This document shows, in pieces, positions 7,949 through 15,787 of a DNA stretch of 50,225 nucleotides. Position 1 is the stretch's first letter; the number at the start of each line of letters is the position of its first letter. A program made the translations under genes and the position numbers. The notes beneath the pieces are model-generated. The model had not been told where the DNA came from. It saw only the letters and a program-made list of their open reading frames with translations, and did no database searches. This DNA is from Phenylobacterium sp. (GTDB taxonomy: Bacteria > Pseudomonadota > Alphaproteobacteria > Caulobacterales > Caulobacteraceae), in NCBI GenBank assembly GCA_003136395.1, contig PLEH01000307.1, positions 11,231 through 61,455 on the forward strand, written 5' to 3'.

Positions 7949-9570
7949 GTGCCGAACTCCTTGGTGCCCTTCACCTCGTTGTTGCAGCAGGCCGACAGCG
8001 CCATGGCGACCATCAGGCGCGTGTCTCGAGGATCGATCATGCCGTCGTCGGAGACCCGCGAGGTCGCAAACAGCCCCTTCGAACGTTCCTCCGCCCAGAA
8101 CTCGACGCCGGCCGCCCGCTGCGCGTCGGCCTCTTCGTCGAACGGAACGCCGCGCCGCTCTGCCGCCGCCCGGCCTACGATCGACATGACGCCGGCCATC
8201 TGCTTCGGCCCCATGATGGCGATCTTCGCGGTCGGCCAGATGAAGGTGAACCGCGGCCCGAACGCCCGGCCGCTCATTCCGTAGTTGCCGGCGCCGTAGG
8301 ACGCGCCGACGATCACCGAGATATGCGGGACCGTGGAATTGGACACCGCGTTGATCATCTTCGAGCCGTTCTTGGTGATCCCGCGCTGCTCGAAATCCGT
8401 GCCGACGATGTAGCCGGTGATGTTGTGCAGGAACAGCAGCGGCACATCGATCTGGTTGCAGAGCTGGATGAACTGGGCCGCCTTCTCGGAGGATTCCGAA
8501 AACAGGGCGCCGTTGTTCCCCAGGATGCCGATGGGATACCCGTGCAGGCTGGCCCAGCCGCACACCAGGGTCGGCCCGTAGAGGGGTTTGAATTCCTCGA
8601 AATACGATCCATCGACGATGCGGGAGATGACCTCGCGTATGTCGAACGGCTGGCGGAGATTCTTCGATACCAGCCCGAGAAGATCCTCCGGATCGTAGAG
8701 CGGTTCTTGAAAATCCTTCGATGGCTCGGGTCCGAGTTTGCGCCAGTTCAAATGCCGCATGACCTCACGGCACATCCGGATGCCGTCCAGCTCGTCTTGC
8801 GCCAGGTAGTCGCCAAGTCCGGAGATGGTCGTATGCATGTCGGCGCCGCCGAGGCTCTCGACGTCGGCGTCCTCGCCGGTCGCCATCTTCACCAGCGGGG
8901 GCCCGCCCAGAAAGACCTGCGACTGGTTCTTGATGAGGATGTTGTAGTCGCTCATTCCCGGCTGGTAGGCGCCGCCGGCGGTGGACGATCCGAACACCAC
9001 CGAAACCGTGGGGATCCGCATCTTCGAGAGTTCGGTGATCTCGTAGAACAGCCGGCCCGACTCGGCGAAGTGGCCGACCTCCCGGCGGATCGCGGCTTCC
9101 GGGTCCTCCGCTCCGGTCCCGCCGCTCAGATCGCCGCCGGCGGACTCCACGAACTGCACGTAGGGCAGCCGGTTGATGCGGGACAGTTCCAGTCCGCGCA
9201 TCAGCTTCTTGGCGTTGAAGGGGTTGAACGCCCCGGCGCGCACCGACGGATCGTGGCCCAGGATCACACATTCGACATTCTCGATCACACCGATCCCGAC
9301 GACGAAACCCGATCCGACCGTGTACTCGGAGCGCCACGCGGCCAGCGGGCTGATCTCCATGAACGGCGAGTCCCGGTCGAGCACATGGGCGATCCGCTCC
9401 CGGATCGGCATCTTGCCCCGCGACCGCAGGCGTTCCATCGCCGCCTCGCCGCCGCCACGCGAGGCTTCCTCGAGGAGCCCGTCCACGACAGCCAGCATCT
9501 CGAGCATGTCCGCGCGGTTCTGCTGAAAGGGCTCGGCGCGGAGGTCGAGGCTCGATTCCAGAACCGGCAT
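7936..9570 (-). CDS. Acyl-CoA carboxylase carboxyltransferase (beta) subunit (geranyl- or methylcrotonyl-CoA carboxylase type)
   Basis: The 544-aa beta subunit transfers carboxyl from biotin to the gamma carbon of an enoyl-CoA in this enzyme class. Family landmarks are RGKMPIRERI near the N-terminus, FVESAGGDLSGG, the first oxyanion segment GSSTAGGAYQPGMSDY, ILGNNGALFSESSEKAAQFI, HNITGYIVG and the second catalytic segment GASYGAGNYGMSGRAF. The ATG at 9570 is preceded by GGGAAGGGA at good spacing, so I prefer it to starts 7 and 24 codons upstream. The gene overlaps the alpha-subunit gene by 13 bp, as expected for a stoichiometric holoenzyme. Geranyl-CoA (AtuC-like) versus methylcrotonyl-CoA (LiuB-like) preference cannot be settled by eye. 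Confidence 0.93.
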   Translation of the reverse strand: MPVLESSLDLRAEPFQQNRADMLEMLAVVDGLLEEASRGGGEAAMERLRSRGKMPIRERIAHVLDRDSPFMEISPLAAWRSEYTVGSGFVVGIGVIENVECVILGHDPSVRAGAFNPFNAKKLMRGLELSRINRLPYVQFVESAGGDLSGGTGAEDPEAAIRREVGHFAESGRLFYEITELSKMRIPTVSVVFGSSTAGGAYQPGMSDYNILIKNQSQVFLGGPPLVKMATGEDADVESLGGADMHTTISGLGDYLAQDELDGIRMCREVMRHLNWRKLGPEPSKDFQEPLYDPEDLLGLVSKNLRQPFDIREVISRIVDGSYFEEFKPLYGPTLVCGWASLHGYPIGILGNNGALFSESSEKAAQFIQLCNQIDVPLLFLHNITGYIVGTDFEQRGITKNGSKMINAVSNSTVPHISVIVGASYGAGNYGMSGRAFGPRFTFIWPTAKIAIMGPKQMAGVMSIVGRAAAERRGVPFDEEADAQRAAGVEFWAEERSKGLFATSRVSDDGMIDPRDTRLMVAMALSACCNNEVKGTKEFGTWRM

Positions 9571-9745
9571 GCTGTCCCTTCCCAAATCCATCTGGCCGCC
9601 GGGCCCTGGCCTGCACAGGGTCAGGTGGCGTGTGGCCGCCACCTTCGGCGGCTTCTTGCCGTCGGCCTAGCGATCATCGCCGGCTCTTGGCGTCTGCGTA
9701 AAGCTCAACCATCGGAATGGCTCGGGCCGGCGGGGGCCGTTCGCC

Positions 9746-10870
9746 TCAGAGAAGCAGTTGGGCGAGCCTGCGTTTGTGATAGGCGCCGTCGCCGTATTGG
9801 GCGGCTTGCCAGATCGCGCTGCGGCGGTAGAGCTGGGCGTCGCAGTCGTAGGTGAAGCCGAATCCGCCGTGGAACTGGATCGCGCGATCGGCGGCGTAGG
9901 AGAACGCCGCGTCTGCCTGGGCCTTGGCCATGCGGGTGGAGATTTCTCCGGCTCCCTGTTCGCCGAAGCAATGGGCCGCGCTGTAGAGATGTGACCGGGC
10001 CTGTTCATAACCCACGTAGGCGTCGACGATCGGGTGTTTGAGCGCCTGATAGGAGCCGATCAGCTTTCCGAACTGCTTGCGCGTCTTCAGGTAATCGACC
10101 GTGTAGTCGATCACCGCCTGGGTTCCGCCGCACATCTCCGCGGACCCCAGCAGGTTCGCCGCGAGGTGGATATGGGCAAAGGCGGCGCTCGCCCGAGCCG
10201 GATCGAACAGATTGGCTTTCGGCGTCTCGACGCCGTCCAGCGACAAGGCGAAGGCCCGCTTGGTCTCGTCGATGACCGTTTCGCGGCGCAAGGCGCCTTG
10301 CGGGATCGCGGCCTTCTCGATCACCACCAGGTTCGGGCGCCCCTCGTAGGTCACCGAGGCGATGATCCACGCTGCGGCCGCGGCGTCGCAGACCAGGAAT
10401 TTCTCGCCGGCCAGCCTGAGGGCGCCGGCGCCGGCGTCGGTCGCGGCGCACTGGATGTTCTCAAGGTTCCAGTCGCCACTCGCCTCAACCAGGGCCAGGG
10501 TCGCCGCGGTCCCCGCGGCGATCTTCGGCAGCAGGGCCTGTTTCTGCCCTTCCGTCCCTCCGACGAGCAGGGCCTGGGCGGCGAGGGTCGTCGACAGGAA
10601 GGGACTGGCCAGCAGGCGCCGACCCATCTGCTCGAGCATGGGAACGACCGCGCCGATCGGCAGGCCGAGACCGCCGTAGACCTCCGGCGCGGCGATGCCG
10701 AGCCAGCCCAGTTCGCCCATCTCCCGCCAGACGTCGACGTCATAGCCGGTTTCATCTTCGATCAGCCGGCGGACCTTCGCGATCGGCGACTTCTCGCGGC
10801 AGAACACTGTGGCGGCGTCGAGCAGGTCGGCCTGTTCCTCGCTGAAGCCGATCCGGCCGATGTCTTGCAT
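9746..10870 (-). CDS. Acyl-CoA dehydrogenase family protein (short, FadE27-type partner subunit)
   Basis: The 374-aa protein opens with FSEEQADLLDAA and then GWLGIAAPEVYGGLGLPI, the N-terminal acyl-CoA dehydrogenase domain. The C-terminal four-helix domain contains RKQFGKLIGSYQALKH and QFHGGFGFTYDCDAQLYRR, an FAD-contact motif. The middle beta domain is divergent and the TEP-GSD signature is missing (LVEASGDWN instead). In steroid-degrading bacteria such subunits pair with a second dehydrogenase in a heterotetramer with shared active sites. The gene 23-41 bp upstream is a plausible partner. I use the ATG at 10870, and a GTG at 10882 is equally possible. A gap of 175 bp separates it from the carboxyltransferase gene. 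Confidence 0.88.
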   Translation of the reverse strand: MQDIGRIGFSEEQADLLDAATVFCREKSPIAKVRRLIEDETGYDVDVWREMGELGWLGIAAPEVYGGLGLPIGAVVPMLEQMGRRLLASPFLSTTLAAQALLVGGTEGQKQALLPKIAAGTAATLALVEASGDWNLENIQCAATDAGAGALRLAGEKFLVCDAAAAAWIIASVTYEGRPNLVVIEKAAIPQGALRRETVIDETKRAFALSLDGVETPKANLFDPARASAAFAHIHLAANLLGSAEMCGGTQAVIDYTVDYLKTRKQFGKLIGSYQALKHPIVDAYVGYEQARSHLYSAAHCFGEQGAGEISTRMAKAQADAAFSYAADRAIQFHGGFGFTYDCDAQLYRRSAIWQAAQYGDGAYHKRRLAQLLL

Positions 10871-10905
10871 TGTGACGCTCACGGACTTGACCGGGGGTTT
10901 CCAGC

Positions 10906-12114
10906 TTAGCTCTTCGGCAGGCCGAGCACGTGCTCGCCGACGATGTTGCGCTGGATCTGCGACGTCCCGCCGCCGATCGTCGCCGAGAACGCATTGAGGT
11001 AGGCGCGGGCCCAGATCCCGTCGTCGACCGCGCTGGGATCACCGACGTAGTACGCGCCCTTGGCGCCCGTCAGGGTGATCGCGAATTCATTCACGCGCCG
11101 CGCGAATTCGGTGTTCATCAGCTTCGAGCTCAGCGGAAGCCCGGCAGGCCGGTCGCTGTTCAGCGCAGGGACGCCCAGCCGCTGGCGGCAAAGCGCGAGG
11201 CTCTGAATCTCGATGATGAACTCGACCATCCTTTCGCGCAGCACCGGATCATCGAGCGCCGGCGCGCCCGCCCGCTGCATCCCGCGGGCGAGTTCCAGCA
11301 CGTCCCACGCGTCAGCCTGCACCGACACGTAGCCACCGGCCTGGCCGCCGCGCGCGCCCCGCTCGTATTCCAGGGTGCGCATGGCTACCCCCCAGCCCTG
11401 GCCCTCTTCGCCGACCAGGCGATCGACCGGCACCCGGGCGTCCGTGAAGAAGGTTTGAGTGAAGCCATGCTCGCCGGTCAGCTTCCTGATCGGCACGGTC
11501 CTCACGCCTTCGGTCTTCATGGGCGCGAGCAGAAAGCTTAGGCCGTCATACTTGCGGGGCGTGTTCGAATCCGTTCTCGCCAGCAGGATCATGTGGTCCG
11601 CGTACCGGCCCAACGTGGTCCAAATCTTGGAGCCATTGACCACATAGGCGTCGCCATCGCGAACCGCCCGGGTCTGTGCATTGCCAAGGTCCGAGCCGTT
11701 CTCCGGCTCAGAAAAACCCTGGCACCATATGTCCTCGGCCGACAGGATTCGTTGGAGATAGGTCTTCTTGTGATCCTCTGAGCCCAGATCGAGGAGCAAA
11801 GGCCCGGTCCAATTCAGCCCGATCGCGTTCAGCATGATCGGACCATTGTGGCGGCGCATGGCCTTGGTCGCTTCGGCCTGAAACGCGGGATCGAGTCCGC
11901 CACCGCCGTATTGTTCAGGCCAGGCCGCGCCGAGAAAACCCGCCTCATACACCCTGTTCTGCCAGTCGCGCAGCCACTCGAATTGCTGGTCCGTGCCCAC
12001 CTCCATGAAGGTCAGGGGCAGCATGAAGCCCGGGTCGGGGTCGACATTCTCTCGAAACCACGCATCAGCCGCCGCCCCGAAGTCGTTCAGTTCCTTCGAG
12101 CCTGCACCGGTCAA
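10906..12114 (-). CDS. Acyl-CoA dehydrogenase family protein (FadE26-type subunit)
   Basis: This acyl-CoA dehydrogenase of about 402 aa has a complete set of motifs: GAAWPEQYGGGGLDP, WCQGFSEPENGSDLGNAQT (substrate/FAD loop), NGSKIWTT, and the helix start LEYERGARGG, whose Glu matches the catalytic-base position of the FadE26/ChsE4 class as I remember it. IGGGTSQIQRNIVGEHVLGLP near the C-terminus is the conserved FAD-contact end. The outer possible start is a GTG at 12132, but AGGGAGG at 12123-12129 sits 8 bases before a TTG at 12114, so I chose TTG. It heads the minus-strand operon. Together with the following gene it probably introduces the alpha-beta double bond before carboxylation. Confidence 0.9.
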   Translation of the reverse strand: MTGAGSKELNDFGAAADAWFRENVDPDPGFMLPLTFMEVGTDQQFEWLRDWQNRVYEAGFLGAAWPEQYGGGGLDPAFQAEATKAMRRHNGPIMLNAIGLNWTGPLLLDLGSEDHKKTYLQRILSAEDIWCQGFSEPENGSDLGNAQTRAVRDGDAYVVNGSKIWTTLGRYADHMILLARTDSNTPRKYDGLSFLLAPMKTEGVRTVPIRKLTGEHGFTQTFFTDARVPVDRLVGEEGQGWGVAMRTLEYERGARGGQAGGYVSVQADAWDVLELARGMQRAGAPALDDPVLRERMVEFIIEIQSLALCRQRLGVPALNSDRPAGLPLSSKLMNTEFARRVNEFAITLTGAKGAYYVGDPSAVDDGIWARAYLNAFSATIGGGTSQIQRNIVGEHVLGLPKS

Positions 12115-12122
12115 GGGGACCA

Positions 12123-12129
12123 CCTCCCT
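12123..12129 (-). promoter_or_regulatory. Ribosome-binding site that decides a TTG start
   Basis: On the minus strand AGGGAGG is followed by 8 bases and then TTG (12114-12112), which opens TGAGSKELNDFG. The alternative GTG at 12132 overlaps this Shine-Dalgarno-like sequence and has only a poor site of its own, so the TTG is the better-supported start. Confidence 0.5.
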
Positions 12130-12267
12130 CACATCTTATGCTGACGGTTTGTCCGCTTCTCAGGCCCGCGTCCAGTGCTGATCCTCGTCGTCAACTCTCC
12201 GACGCAGCGCCGTTTTCCTCGGACAAGGGGGGATCGGTCGGCGATAATCGGCGAGGAGCAAGACGTC

Positions 12268-13953
12268 ATGGCTGAAACCGCGACCCTATCCCGACGCAGG
12301 ACCCTGCGCTTCTACGGCTGGGGTTATGCCGACGACGCGCTATCGCCTGAGGAAGAGGCGCGAGTGCGCAGCGTGGCGATACGGTTCGGCAGCCAAGCTC
12401 CGGTGGAAACGACCGCGCCTCGCGAAAGTGACTTCGACCTGCGCGCACCTCGCATCACGGCGCCGTCGGACCTGGCGTCGATGATGTCTGTAACACCCTA
12501 CGACCGGCTGACCCACAGCCTCGGAAAGTCTTTCGCGGACATCGCTCGCATGTTCATGCGCGACGTGCGCCATCCGCCGGACCTTGTGGCGTTCCCAAAG
12601 TCCGAGCAGGACGTCGCCGCCGTTCTTGACTGGGCGTCGCGCGCCAACGTCGCGGTCATTCCCTTCGGCGGCGGATCGAGCGTCGCCGGGGGCGTAGAAC
12701 CGGACGTGGGCGATGGCTATGCCGGCGCAGTGTCCGTCGACCTGCAGTACCTTCACAAGGTTCTGGAGGTCGACAAGACTAGCCGCGCGGCGCGCATCCA
12801 GGCCGGCGCGCTCGGTCCGGAACTCGAAGACCAGTTGAAGCCGCACGGCCTCACGCTCCGCCATTTCCCGCAGAGCCTCCAGCACTCCACGCTCGGCGGC
12901 TGGATCGCCACCCGTAGCGGCGGCCACTACGCCTCGCTGTACACGCACATCGACGACTTCGTGGAGTCGACGCGCACGGTGACGCCGGCGGGTGTCATGG
13001 AGACGCGGCGACTGCCGGGTTCCGGGGCGGGCCCATCGCCCGATCGGTTGATCATCGGGTCAGAAGGCATACTGGGCGTAATCGTCGATGCCTGGATGCG
13101 GCTGCAGGATCGCCCCGTCCATCAAGCCTCGGCCAGCATCGCATTTCCCACTATGGCCACGGCGACATCAGCCGTACGCGCGCTCTCACAATCGGGCTTG
13201 TTCCCTTCCAATTGCCGCCTGCTCGATCCAGCGGAAGCGCGCAACAACGGGGTGGGCGACGGGGCCGCGGCGATCCTGGTGCTGGGCTTCGAGTCTGCGG
13301 ACCATCCGCTCGACGCCTGGATACGGCGCGCGCTTGAACTCGTCGCCGATCATCACGGCATGTACGACGCGGAGGCCGTAGCGCGCGCCCTGGAGCCGAG
13401 CGGCGGCGGCGAACACCGCAAGGGCGCCGCGGGCCAATGGCGCAACGCCTTCATCCGAATGCCCTACTATCGGGACCTGATGGTCGCTCTCGGCGTCATC
13501 ACCGACACTTTCGAGACCTCGATCACCTGGGACCGCTTCGAGACCCTGTATGAAGGCGTGCGGGAAGGAACCTCAAAGGCGATCCGCGAGATCTGCGGTC
13601 ACGACGCGATCGTCTCCTGCCGCTTCACCCACATCTATCCAGACGGGCCCGCGCCCTATTTCTCCTATTCGGCGCTGGGGACGGCAACCGGCAAACTTTC
13701 GGATTCGCTGGCGAAGTGGCGTGACATTAAGCAGGCGACGAATGAGATCGTCGTCGACCTGGGCGGAACCGTGACGCATCATCACTCCGTGGGCCGAGAT
13801 CATCGAAGCGGCTATGAACGTCAGTCCCCGCCGCTCTTCCGCACAGCCCTGGCCGCGGCCAAGACCTCGCTGGATCCGCAGGGGATCCTAAACCCCGGCG
13901 TGCTGATCGACCCCGCCGGCCGACCGATCGGAGCCCGCGACGTGCTGGGCTGA
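12268..13953 (+). CDS. FAD-binding oxidase, alkyldihydroxyacetonephosphate synthase-like
   Basis: The 561-aa protein belongs to the VAO/PCMH flavoprotein family. The FAD-binding PP-loop is VIPFGGGSSVAGG (about residues 130-142), followed by LRHFPQSLQHSTLGGW and IIGSEGILGVI. The C-terminus has HHHSVGRDHR, matching the His-rich active-site loop of alkylglycerone-phosphate synthase (usually HHHGVGK). The ATG at 12268 follows GAGGAG by 9 bases, and the open frame before it (from 12175) has no support. In eukaryotes the family makes ether lipids. Bacterial members are mostly uncharacterised, and a sugar- or hydroxy-acid dehydrogenase role is possible. It is divergent from the acyl-CoA dehydrogenase operon across a gap of about 150 bp that probably holds promoters for both. 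Confidence 0.85.
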   Translation: MAETATLSRRRTLRFYGWGYADDALSPEEEARVRSVAIRFGSQAPVETTAPRESDFDLRAPRITAPSDLASMMSVTPYDRLTHSLGKSFADIARMFMRDVRHPPDLVAFPKSEQDVAAVLDWASRANVAVIPFGGGSSVAGGVEPDVGDGYAGAVSVDLQYLHKVLEVDKTSRAARIQAGALGPELEDQLKPHGLTLRHFPQSLQHSTLGGWIATRSGGHYASLYTHIDDFVESTRTVTPAGVMETRRLPGSGAGPSPDRLIIGSEGILGVIVDAWMRLQDRPVHQASASIAFPTMATATSAVRALSQSGLFPSNCRLLDPAEARNNGVGDGAAAILVLGFESADHPLDAWIRRALELVADHHGMYDAEAVARALEPSGGGEHRKGAAGQWRNAFIRMPYYRDLMVALGVITDTFETSITWDRFETLYEGVREGTSKAIREICGHDAIVSCRFTHIYPDGPAPYFSYSALGTATGKLSDSLAKWRDIKQATNEIVVDLGGTVTHHHSVGRDHRSGYERQSPPLFRTALAAAKTSLDPQGILNPGVLIDPAGRPIGARDVLG

Positions 13954-14482
13954 GGTTAGCGGGTTGATCTTGAATGATGCGATCTCGACAGACCTTTGCG
14001 GGAGATGGAAGCCACGGCGATGAGCAAACAGGGATTGGCCTCGACGCCGCATATTCTCAGACGCGGCGCGCAATTCGCCGACGTCCGCACGACGCGAGGG
14101 CCCGGAGTGGAGACTAGTCGTCCCACGACTGCCCGCACCGCCATTCAGGCGGCGAAATCGTCTCTCAAATCGCTGATCGGAACCAAGGCGCGGATTTCGC
14201 GGCGCCTATCGGACCCAAACCGCCGCCGTCCGCGCGTCCCCGGCCGAAAGTCCGAGCACATTGCCGTCCAACAGCGCGCCCGTCTCTGGGGCCTGATGGT
14301 TCAGTGGAGTTTCCCTGTTGCTCGGCGAGAACTGGGGATCAAAGAGACCTCCGCAGCGTGATCGCGACGCCATGCCGGGGGATTCTGCGGCTTGGGGATA
14401 TTTACCTGGAAGAACTGTGTAGCCTGTCGCTGACAAGCCGCACCCTCAGGCGGGCGGGTCAACCTGGGCGGAGTCAGGCGCG
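13954..14482. other. 529-bp stretch without a convincing gene
   Basis: I find no protein I recognise here. Frames of up to 121 codons exist on the plus strand (13996-14361), but they are Arg/Ser/Thr-rich with no domain or convincing ribosome-binding site. Small inverted repeats are present: AGTCGT-CCC-ACGACT (14116-14130), and GCGAAATC (14152-14159) with GATTTCGC (14193-14200). The last 100 bases presumably carry the promoter of the enolase-superfamily gene. They include a less GC-rich patch around 14397-14420. Confidence 0.5.
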
Positions 14483-15664
14483 ATGAAACTCACCTCGGTC
14501 ACAGCTTACGCCATCCGCACGCCGCCCCCGAATTTCGGCGGCTGGTACTGGTACTTCATAAAGCTGGAGACCGATTCCGGCCTCACCGGATGGGGTGAAA
14601 GCGCGGTGCTGTTCAGCCTGTATGGCATGGACCGCGGTTTCGAGGCGCTGGTGGAAGGCGTCTTCGCGCGGTACCTCGCGGGCCAGAACCCCATGAACCG
14701 CGACATGCTCACCAAGCTCATGTACGCGGGACTATCCTCGCAGCATTCGGACTATTTCGCCGGCGGGATCATCTCGGCCTTCGACATCGCCATGTGGGAC
14801 ATCTGCGGCAAGCACCTGGGCGTGCCGGTGTGCGATCTCTTGGGCGGGCGCTACCGTTCGCGCATCCGCACCTACACCTACCTCTACGAAGTGGGGGAGG
14901 GCGGCGATCTTGCGGCTTCAGCCTCGAACTGGTCGACCAATCCCAAACGGGTCGGCGAGATCGCCGCCCAGATCGTCGACCAGGGGTTCACCGGCGTGAA
15001 ACTCGACCCCCTGCACTACGCCATTCCGGGCAGTCTGCCGATCGGCCCCTGGGAAATCACGATCGAGGCCTACGATCGAGCCGAAAGGACCATCGAGGCG
15101 ATCCGCGAGGCCGTCGGCAACCGGGCCGACATCTGCATCGGCACCCACGGTCAGATCACGCCCTCGGTCTCTCGCCGCCTCGCCAGGCGGCTGGAGAAAT
15201 ATGACCCGCTCTGGTTGGAGGAGCCCTGCCCGCCGGAGAACGTGGAGGAGATGGCCCGGGTCGCCCGGAGCACCACCATCCCGATCGCCACCGGCGAGCG
15301 CCTGGCCTGGGTTCACGACTTCCAGCGGCTGTTCGCCGCCGGAGCCTGCCACTACGCCCAGCCCGACCTGGGCAGTTGCGGCGGGATCACCGCGGGCAAG
15401 CAGATCGCCGCCCTGGCCGAGGCCCACTACGTGCTGATGGCCCCGCATGTGTGGGGCGGACCGGTCATCACGGCGGCGGCCATTCAACTCGACGCCGCCA
15501 TCCCCAACTTCCTGATCCAGGAAAGCATCTACAAATCCGGCGGCTTCTTCGACGAGATCGTGAAAGAACCGTTCCGCTGGGAGAATGGGGACCTCCTCCT
15601 GGAGGATCGCCCGGGCATCGGCATTGAGCTCGACGAGGCCAAGCTCGAGACCTATCGGGTTTGA
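14483..15664 (+). CDS. Mandelate racemase/muconate lactonizing enzyme family protein (putative sugar-acid dehydratase)
   Basis: This 393-aa enolase-superfamily protein has an N-terminal capping domain (LTGWGESAVLFSLYG) and a TIM barrel. Barrel residues are visible in order: VKLDP at strand 2, CIGTHGQ at strand 3, WLEEPCPPEN (metal Glu) at strand 4, TGERL (metal Glu) at strand 5, QPDLGSCGGIT (Asp) at strand 6 and APHVWGGP (catalytic His) at strand 7. In galactonate and mandelate enzymes the strand-3 metal ligand is an Asp two residues before the His. Here that position is Gly. The overall pattern resembles acid-sugar dehydratases, and the substrate is unknown. It stands alone, facing the PTS genes, with no kinase or aldolase next to it. 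Confidence 0.88.
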   Translation: MKLTSVTAYAIRTPPPNFGGWYWYFIKLETDSGLTGWGESAVLFSLYGMDRGFEALVEGVFARYLAGQNPMNRDMLTKLMYAGLSSQHSDYFAGGIISAFDIAMWDICGKHLGVPVCDLLGGRYRSRIRTYTYLYEVGEGGDLAASASNWSTNPKRVGEIAAQIVDQGFTGVKLDPLHYAIPGSLPIGPWEITIEAYDRAERTIEAIREAVGNRADICIGTHGQITPSVSRRLARRLEKYDPLWLEEPCPPENVEEMARVARSTTIPIATGERLAWVHDFQRLFAAGACHYAQPDLGSCGGITAGKQIAALAEAHYVLMAPHVWGGPVITAAAIQLDAAIPNFLIQESIYKSGGFFDEIVKEPFRWENGDLLLEDRPGIGIELDEAKLETYRV

Positions 15665-15723
15665 CCATGCTGGCGATCAATCAGGCAACGGACCTGGCGG
15701 CGGCGGTCTGATCGCCGCAGCGC

Positions 15724-15753
15724 CCAGGCTCCAAGGGACAAGGTGGAGCCTGG
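15724..15753. terminator. Strong stem-loop between convergent genes
   Basis: CCAGGCTCCA and TGGAGCCTGG form a perfect 10-bp inverted repeat around a 10-base loop. It sits in the 123-bp gap between the plus-strand dehydratase-like gene and the minus-strand PTS transporter gene. Its position suits a bidirectional terminator. There is no T-run after it on either strand. Confidence 0.55.
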
Positions 15754-15787
15754 TTGGTGTGCGTCTGCCTGCACCGCCACCCTCGGA

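Noticed and set aside
7949-8563. Extension of the biotin carboxylase subunit to 869 residues
   Set aside because: It is antiphase shadow of the carboxyltransferase gene. The normal N-terminus RLLVANRGEIA follows the ATG at 7948.
13996-14361. 121-codon frame as a possible small gene
   Set aside because: No recognisable domain, no ribosome-binding site of quality, and biased Arg/Ser/Thr composition.
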